From: Desulfurococcales archaeon
Lineage (GTDB): Archaea > Thermoproteota > Thermoprotei_A > CAZTBM01 > SZUA-1508
Reading direction: 5' to 3'
Length of the DNA stretch: 8,626 bases
Assembly: GCA_015661855.1 (NCBI GenBank)
Contig: DQVH01000094.1
Span: forward strand, 1 to 8,626
This document shows, piece by piece, positions 6,292 to 8,626 of the stretch. The position numbers were made by a program, and so were the translations under genes. The notes beneath the pieces were generated by a model. The model saw only the letters and a list, made by a program, of their open reading frames with translations, ran no database searches and was not told the origin of the DNA. Within the stretch, counting starts at the first letter, position 1, and each line of letters opens with the position of its first letter.

Positions 6292-6355
6292 TCAGTATCG
6301 CAGGGCATCGTCATAGCATTAGAGTGTAAAGCTCAGTGTCGGAGGCTATCATCAC
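6292..6355 (-). ncRNA. Box C/D guide sRNA with two guides
   Basis: Read on the minus strand, the architecture is complete. Box C is GTGATGA (6349-6355). A 12-nt guide TAGCCTCCGACA (6337-6348) is followed by box D' CTGA (6333-6336). After an 18-nt spacer comes box C' ATGACGA (6308-6314), a 12-nt guide TGCCCTGCGATA (6296-6307) and box D CTGA (6292-6295). Such RNAs bind L7Ae, Nop5 and fibrillarin and direct 2'-O-methylation five bases upstream of D or D'. The predicted targets are G in TGTCGGAGGCTA and G in TATCGCAGGGCA. I do not recognise either target. The D'-C' spacer is longer than usual in archaea, and no strong terminal stem is visible. Confidence 0.85.
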
Positions 6356-6437
6356 CAGAATTCTACTTTAACTCTAAAGGTTAATAAGTTAAAATGAACC
6401 GGACTTAAGAATACACTAAGGTATTCAAAGCGTACAC

Positions 6438-6445
6438 TTTAAATA
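6438..6445 (+). promoter_or_regulatory. TATA box of tRNA-Val
   Basis: TTTAAATA is a consensus-like crenarchaeal TATA element centred about 32 bp before the mature tRNA 5' end, so transcription would begin a few bases upstream of the tRNA. A weaker AT-rich element (AATATTAAAC, 6452-6461) lies closer. Confidence 0.5.
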
Positions 6446-6473
6446 CACCTCAATATTAAACTTTTAAGTGACT

Positions 6474-6551
6474 GGGCCCGTCGTCTAGCCCGGTTAGGAC
6501 GCCGCCCTTACGAGGCGGAGGTCCGGGGTTCAAATCCCCGCGGGCCCACCA
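6474..6551 (+). tRNA. tRNA-Val (TAC anticodon), no intron, encoded CCA
   Basis: The acceptor stem GGGCCCG (6474-6480) pairs with CGGGCCC (6541-6547). The anticodon stem is CCGCC (6502-6506) with GGCGG (6514-6518), around the loop CTTACGA with TAC at 6509-6511. The T arm is CGGGG, TTCAAAT, CCCCG. Discriminator A and CCA are encoded. The cloverleaf is complete and very GC-rich, as in hyperthermophiles. It reads GTA and possibly other valine codons. Confidence 0.97.
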
Positions 6552-6673
6552 TTAACTCATAATTAAGACTTATCCTAGCAATTTAGCTATCGAATTCAGA
6601 ATAGTTTACATAACCTAGCGAAAAACAAAATAGGCTCCTTATCCCTTTAGAATATGGATAATGTAGCATACTT

Positions 6674-6682
6674 CTTATATAT
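6674..6682 (+). promoter_or_regulatory. TATA box candidate for the PGI/PMI gene
   Basis: CTTATATAT is centred about 40 bp before the ATG, predicting a start of transcription near 6705 and a leader of about 13 nt. GGTG at 6707-6710 with a 7-nt spacer is the ribosome binding site. The rest of 6552-6717 shows no gene. Confidence 0.5.
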
Positions 6683-6717
6683 GGTTATTAAGTTTTTAGC
6701 TAGCTAGGTGTAATATT

Positions 6718-7725
6718 ATGATTGAGTATTATCTGTCTTGGGGTATTCAAGCCGAGAAGGCATTTAGATATGTGTATTCGACAAATATACCTAAAATAGA
6801 TATTACGGAAATTAGTAACATCGTGTTTATTGGTATGGGTGGCTCCGGTATTGTTGGTGATTTAGCTGCTTCACTAGCTTACAATAGGTTAGGTGTTCCT
6901 GTGTTTTCGATTAAGGATTATAGGTTACCGATGTGGGTCAACAAGAATACTTTAGTCATAAGTATTAGTTATTCAGGGAATACCAGAGAAACCGTTCTAG
7001 CTACATATGAAGCTTTAAAGAGGGGTAGTCACGTTATTACAGTCTCTTCTGGAGGTATACTTAGACGTTTAAGTGAAAAGTATAATTTACCACATATTAG
7101 TATCGAGGGAGGACTTGTTCCTAGAGCTGCTTTACCAGCAATGCTATATACGGTATTGGCCTTGTTGGAGAGAATGGGCTTTACAATAGTTTCGAAAGAT
7201 GAGATTAATAGGTCTATAGAGAACTTAAAATTATGGTGTAATAGTAGAGAGGTGGATAGTGAAGCTAAAGATTTAGCTACATTTCTTAAGGAGAGTATAC
7301 CTGTCGTAGTATCTTGTTCTAAATTTTCACCTCTAGCTTATAGGTTAAAGAACGAGTTTAATGAAAATAGTAAGATCCCTGTTAAAGTTGAGATAGTTCC
7401 TGAGTGGGGTCATAATGATATTGTTGGGTGGGAGAAACCACCAGCAACATCTAATATGAAATGTTTGATTGTAAACTGTAATGAGGATAAATGTAAGCAT
7501 CTTCTAAACTTCGTTAAAGAAGCTATTAGTAGAGTCAACATAAAATGTTATACACTAAATCTTAAAGGTGATAGCGATCTTAACAAGCTTATGTACGGCT
7601 GTTTAGTTGGTGGTTTAGCATCGGTATATCTAGCCAGATTTAGAGGTGTAAATCCTATTGAGACAACAAGTATTAGTATGTATAAAAACATTATCGTAAA
7701 ACTCATTAAAATTAACATAGTCTAG
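6718..7725 (+). CDS. Bifunctional phosphoglucose/phosphomannose isomerase
   Basis: The enzyme interconverts glucose 6-phosphate and mannose 6-phosphate with fructose 6-phosphate in the cytosol, linking gluconeogenesis/glycolysis to mannose metabolism. The 335-residue protein has the archaeal PGI/PMI form of two SIS domains. FIGMGGSGIVGDL (residues 37-49) starts the first. SISYSGNTRET (82-92) is the phosphate-binding SYSGNT motif. LVPRAALP (133-140) holds the conserved Pro-Arg. NENSK (215-219) gives the likely catalytic Glu216, and GHND (231-234) gives His232. The 16-residue Glu-His spacing matches, from memory, E203/H219 of the Pyrobaculum enzyme. It is slightly longer than typical members (about 300-325). 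GGTG seven bases before the ATG supports the start. It is monocistronic and converges on sRNA 7735-7790, whose D box lies 9 nt beyond the stop codon. Confidence 0.92.
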   Translation: MIEYYLSWGIQAEKAFRYVYSTNIPKIDITEISNIVFIGMGGSGIVGDLAASLAYNRLGVPVFSIKDYRLPMWVNKNTLVISISYSGNTRETVLATYEALKRGSHVITVSSGGILRRLSEKYNLPHISIEGGLVPRAALPAMLYTVLALLERMGFTIVSKDEINRSIENLKLWCNSREVDSEAKDLATFLKESIPVVVSCSKFSPLAYRLKNEFNENSKIPVKVEIVPEWGHNDIVGWEKPPATSNMKCLIVNCNEDKCKHLLNFVKEAISRVNIKCYTLNLKGDSDLNKLMYGCLVGGLASVYLARFRGVNPIETTSISMYKNIIVKLIKINIV

Positions 7726-7734
7726 TGTTTAAGC

Positions 7735-7790
7735 TCAGTCCGCAGGGAATAATGTACATCATACTCGTCAGTTAGGTGTTGGCTCATCAC
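7735..7790 (-). ncRNA. Box C/D guide sRNA, probable 16S rRNA methylation guide
   Basis: On the minus strand: box C GTGATGA (7784-7790), a 12-nt guide GCCAACACCTAA (7772-7783), box D' CTGA (7768-7771), a 5-nt spacer, box C' ATGATGT (7756-7762, one mismatch), a 17-nt guide region (7739-7755) and box D CTGA (7735-7738). The D' guide complements TAGGTGTTGGC. The D guide complements CCGCAGGGAA. Both resemble, from memory, neighbouring conserved segments of crenarchaeal 16S rRNA (CUAGGUGUUGG and GUGCCGCAGGGAAG). By the five-base rule the methylated bases would be the second G of TAGG and the C of CCGC. It lies 61 nt downstream of tRNA-Trp on the same strand with no clear TATA box between them, so co-transcription is possible. 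Confidence 0.87.
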
Positions 7791-7890
7791 AGCATGAGAA
7801 GTTGGAAGGTATTAGGGGTTGGAGATGTTTAGGAGCCCTAAACTATTACTGTGGTGGGCCCGGGGGGATTTGAACCCCCGACCTACGGGT

Positions 7891-7959
7891 CTCTCCAGCG
7901 AGGTGTGCTCCAGACCTCTCTCATCCCATTTCGGTCGATAGACCCGTAGCCTTTCGGGT
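7891..7959 (-). other. tRNA-Trp intron 2 (69 nt, position 37/38)
   Basis: The central helix is CTCC (32-35) with intron GGAG, flanked by bulges A36-G37-A and A-G-A38. The intron-side helix next to the bulge is weak. The intron contains GGTCTGGAGC (7907-7916), an exact complement of tRNA bases 31-40, and a box-C-like GGGATGA (7921-7927). This recalls the box C/D guide found in tRNA-Trp introns of several archaea, but no good D or D' box is present. Confidence 0.82.
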
Positions 7960-7966
7960 CTGGAGC

Positions 7967-7991
7967 TTCGGCCACCCTCTCAAAGGGGTGT
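7967..7991 (-). other. tRNA-Trp intron 1 (25 nt, position 30/31)
   Basis: This junction is a textbook bulge-helix-bulge. The central helix pairs tRNA bases 25-28 (CGGC) with intron GCCG. The bulges are G29-G30-A and A-A-G31. The intron helix is CACCC with GGGTG, and the outer helix is GAG (22-24) with CTC (32-34). The location is non-canonical, inside the anticodon stem. Confidence 0.88.
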
Positions 7992-8022
7992 CCGCCGCTC
8001 TGCCTGGCTGAGCTACGGGCCC

Positions 8023-8077
8023 ACACCTACTCTCTGTTATAGTTTATTTTGTGCTCCTGGTTTATAGGATTATTGTT
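8023..8077 (-). promoter_or_regulatory. Promoter region of tRNA-Trp
   Basis: The 55-bp gap between the radical SAM gene and tRNA-Trp contains AAAATAAAC on the minus strand (about 8043-8051), TATA-like and about 25 bp before the tRNA 5' end. Read-through from the upstream gene is also possible. Confidence 0.4.
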
Positions 8078-8626
8078 TCATGAAATCTGTTTATACACTA
8101 TACCTAGCTCATCGGCTATTGAGTATGCTTTTAAAATTTCGCTTCTCTTCAGTCTTCTCGTTATTTCCTTGTATTTTTCAGGGTATTGGACAACAAGGTA
8201 TTCTGGTCTATACTGGTCCATTATATTTACTAGTGCTCTTGGTGTATTCTTTGCAATCCACTCTAGTATTGGTCTTGTACAGCACTCTATATGGTTCGGT
8301 AAAACTAAGTGTCTAATGATGATATCGGACCACTCATGGGCTAGTTTAATATTTCTTGATACTACCTCGAAATAGTTTGATACCATTGATAGTCTTTCAG
8401 CACATTTGTTATTACCATACTTAAAGTCTGGTAGCCAAATATCAATTACCTCTCTAAGTAGCTTCATAGCCTCTAAAGAGCAATACATGTTACTATTCCA
8501 TAATTGTGGAACGTTAACATCTAGATATTTCATTGACTCAAGTATTATATGTATGTTTGGTGTAGGGTCACCTCCAACATGATTTATATTTCGAACTCCC
8601 TCTTCTCTAAGCTTCTTCTGTATTAA
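8078..8626 (-). CDS. PflX-like radical SAM protein, C-terminal part (5' end outside window)
   Basis: An open frame of 182 codons runs unbroken from the right edge to a TGA at 8078, so the true start is outside the window; the ATG at 8533 is internal. It matches the C-terminal part of archaeal radical SAM proteins related to pyruvate formate-lyase activating enzyme (COG1313/PflX type). The visible part begins with VGGDPTPN (residues 17-24), the counterpart of the GGEPT motif that contacts the methionine moiety of S-adenosylmethionine. It continues with LPDFKYGNNKCAERL, then IIRHLVLPNHIECCTRPI and MDQYRPEY. The iron-sulfur CxxxCxxC motif must lie upstream and is not seen. The reaction catalysed by this subfamily is not established. 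The tRNA-Trp gene follows after 55 bp on the same strand. Confidence 0.85.
   Translation of the reverse strand, partial: LIQKKLREEGVRNINHVGGDPTPNIHIILESMKYLDVNVPQLWNSNMYCSLEAMKLLREVIDIWLPDFKYGNNKCAERLSMVSNYFEVVSRNIKLAHEWSDIIIRHLVLPNHIECCTRPILEWIAKNTPRALVNIMDQYRPEYLVVQYPEKYKEITRRLKRSEILKAYSIADELGIVYKQIS

Larger units (their letters stand above)
6145..6473. other. Gene-free stretch holding an sRNA and a tRNA promoter
   Basis: No protein-coding frame in these 329 bp looks real. The stretch contains the minus-strand box C/D sRNA (6292-6355), its TATA-like element (TTAATAA on the plus strand at 6381-6387, about 28 bp before box C) and the tRNA-Val TATA box (6438-6445). I see nothing recognisable in 6145-6290. 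Confidence 0.6.
7852..8022 (-). tRNA. tRNA-Trp (CCA anticodon) with two introns
   Basis: On the minus strand the acceptor stem GGGCCCG (8016-8022) pairs with CGGGCCC (7856-7862), followed by discriminator A and encoded CCA. The D arm is GCTC/GAGC and the T arm GGGGG, TTCAAAT, CCCCC. The exons are 7992-8022, 7960-7966 and 7852-7890 and give a 77-nt mature tRNA with anticodon stem GCGGG/CCCGT and loop CTCCAGA. CCA reads the tryptophan codon UGG. The introns are 25 nt at 30/31 and 69 nt at 37/38. The sum of exon and intron lengths equals the gene exactly, and both junctions satisfy the 3-nt-bulge, 4-bp-helix, 3-nt-bulge rule. Confidence 0.92.

Noticed and set aside
7828..7842. Short TTTAGG/CCTAAA hairpin as a terminator of tRNA-Trp
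   Set aside because: It is only 6 bp with no T-run on the relevant strand; archaeal termination relies on T-rich tracts.
8316..8322. ATGATGA on the plus strand as box C of another sRNA
   Set aside because: It lies in the radical SAM coding region and has no D box at a suitable distance.
8049..8375. Plus-strand frames of 78-108 codons opposite the radical SAM gene
   Set aside because: They overlap a well-supported minus-strand gene and have low-complexity, unfamily-like sequence.
8078..8533. Radical SAM protein starting at the ATG at 8533
   Set aside because: The frame stays open to the window edge and the upstream part encodes the family motif GGDPTP, so this ATG is internal.

Overview
The window reads as chromosomal DNA of a low-GC, thermophilic crenarchaeon (Thermoproteota). 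The evidence is archaeal-type information genes (Cdc48/VAT, aEF-1 beta, Pth2, archaeal TruD, L40e), a bifunctional phosphoglucose/phosphomannose isomerase, AT-rich TATA boxes, GGTG-type ribosome binding sites, very GC-rich tRNAs in AT-rich DNA, tRNA genes with bulge-helix-bulge introns, and box C/D guide RNA genes. No insertion sequence, phage gene or CRISPR array is visible.

Layout. Positions 1-2013 hold a minus-strand cluster read right to left: a small zinc-ribbon protein, elongation factor 1-beta, then the N-terminal and first ATPase part of Cdc48, which runs off the left edge. A divergent promoter region (2014-2138) separates it from a plus-strand pair, pth2 and truD, both acting on tRNA. 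truD converges on a minus-strand zinc-finger/KH-like RNA-binding gene. That gene is preceded by a short ORF (4355-4516, minus) that ends two codons before it. Divergent from these is rpl40e (4557-4727, plus), which converges on an orphan nucleotidyltransferase-like gene (minus).

The right half is RNA-rich. It has an intron-containing tRNA-Cys (plus), a tandem winged-helix protein (plus), a box C/D sRNA (minus, 6292-6355), tRNA-Val (plus), the PGI/PMI gene (plus), a second box C/D sRNA (minus, 7735-7790), tRNA-Trp with two introns (minus, 7852-8022), and the C-terminal part of a PflX-like radical SAM protein running off the right edge (minus).

Most of the window serves translation: ribosomal protein, elongation factor, peptidyl-tRNA recycling, tRNA pseudouridylation, tRNAs and RNA 2'-O-methylation guides. 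The most informative signals are the RNAs. The two C/D guide genes have clear C, D', C' and D boxes. Both guides of the second appear to match neighbouring segments of crenarchaeal 16S rRNA, as far as I can recall that sequence. The tRNA-Trp precursor has a textbook bulge-helix-bulge intron at 30/31 nested with a second at 37/38, and the second intron carries a 10-nt complement of the tRNA's own anticodon loop.
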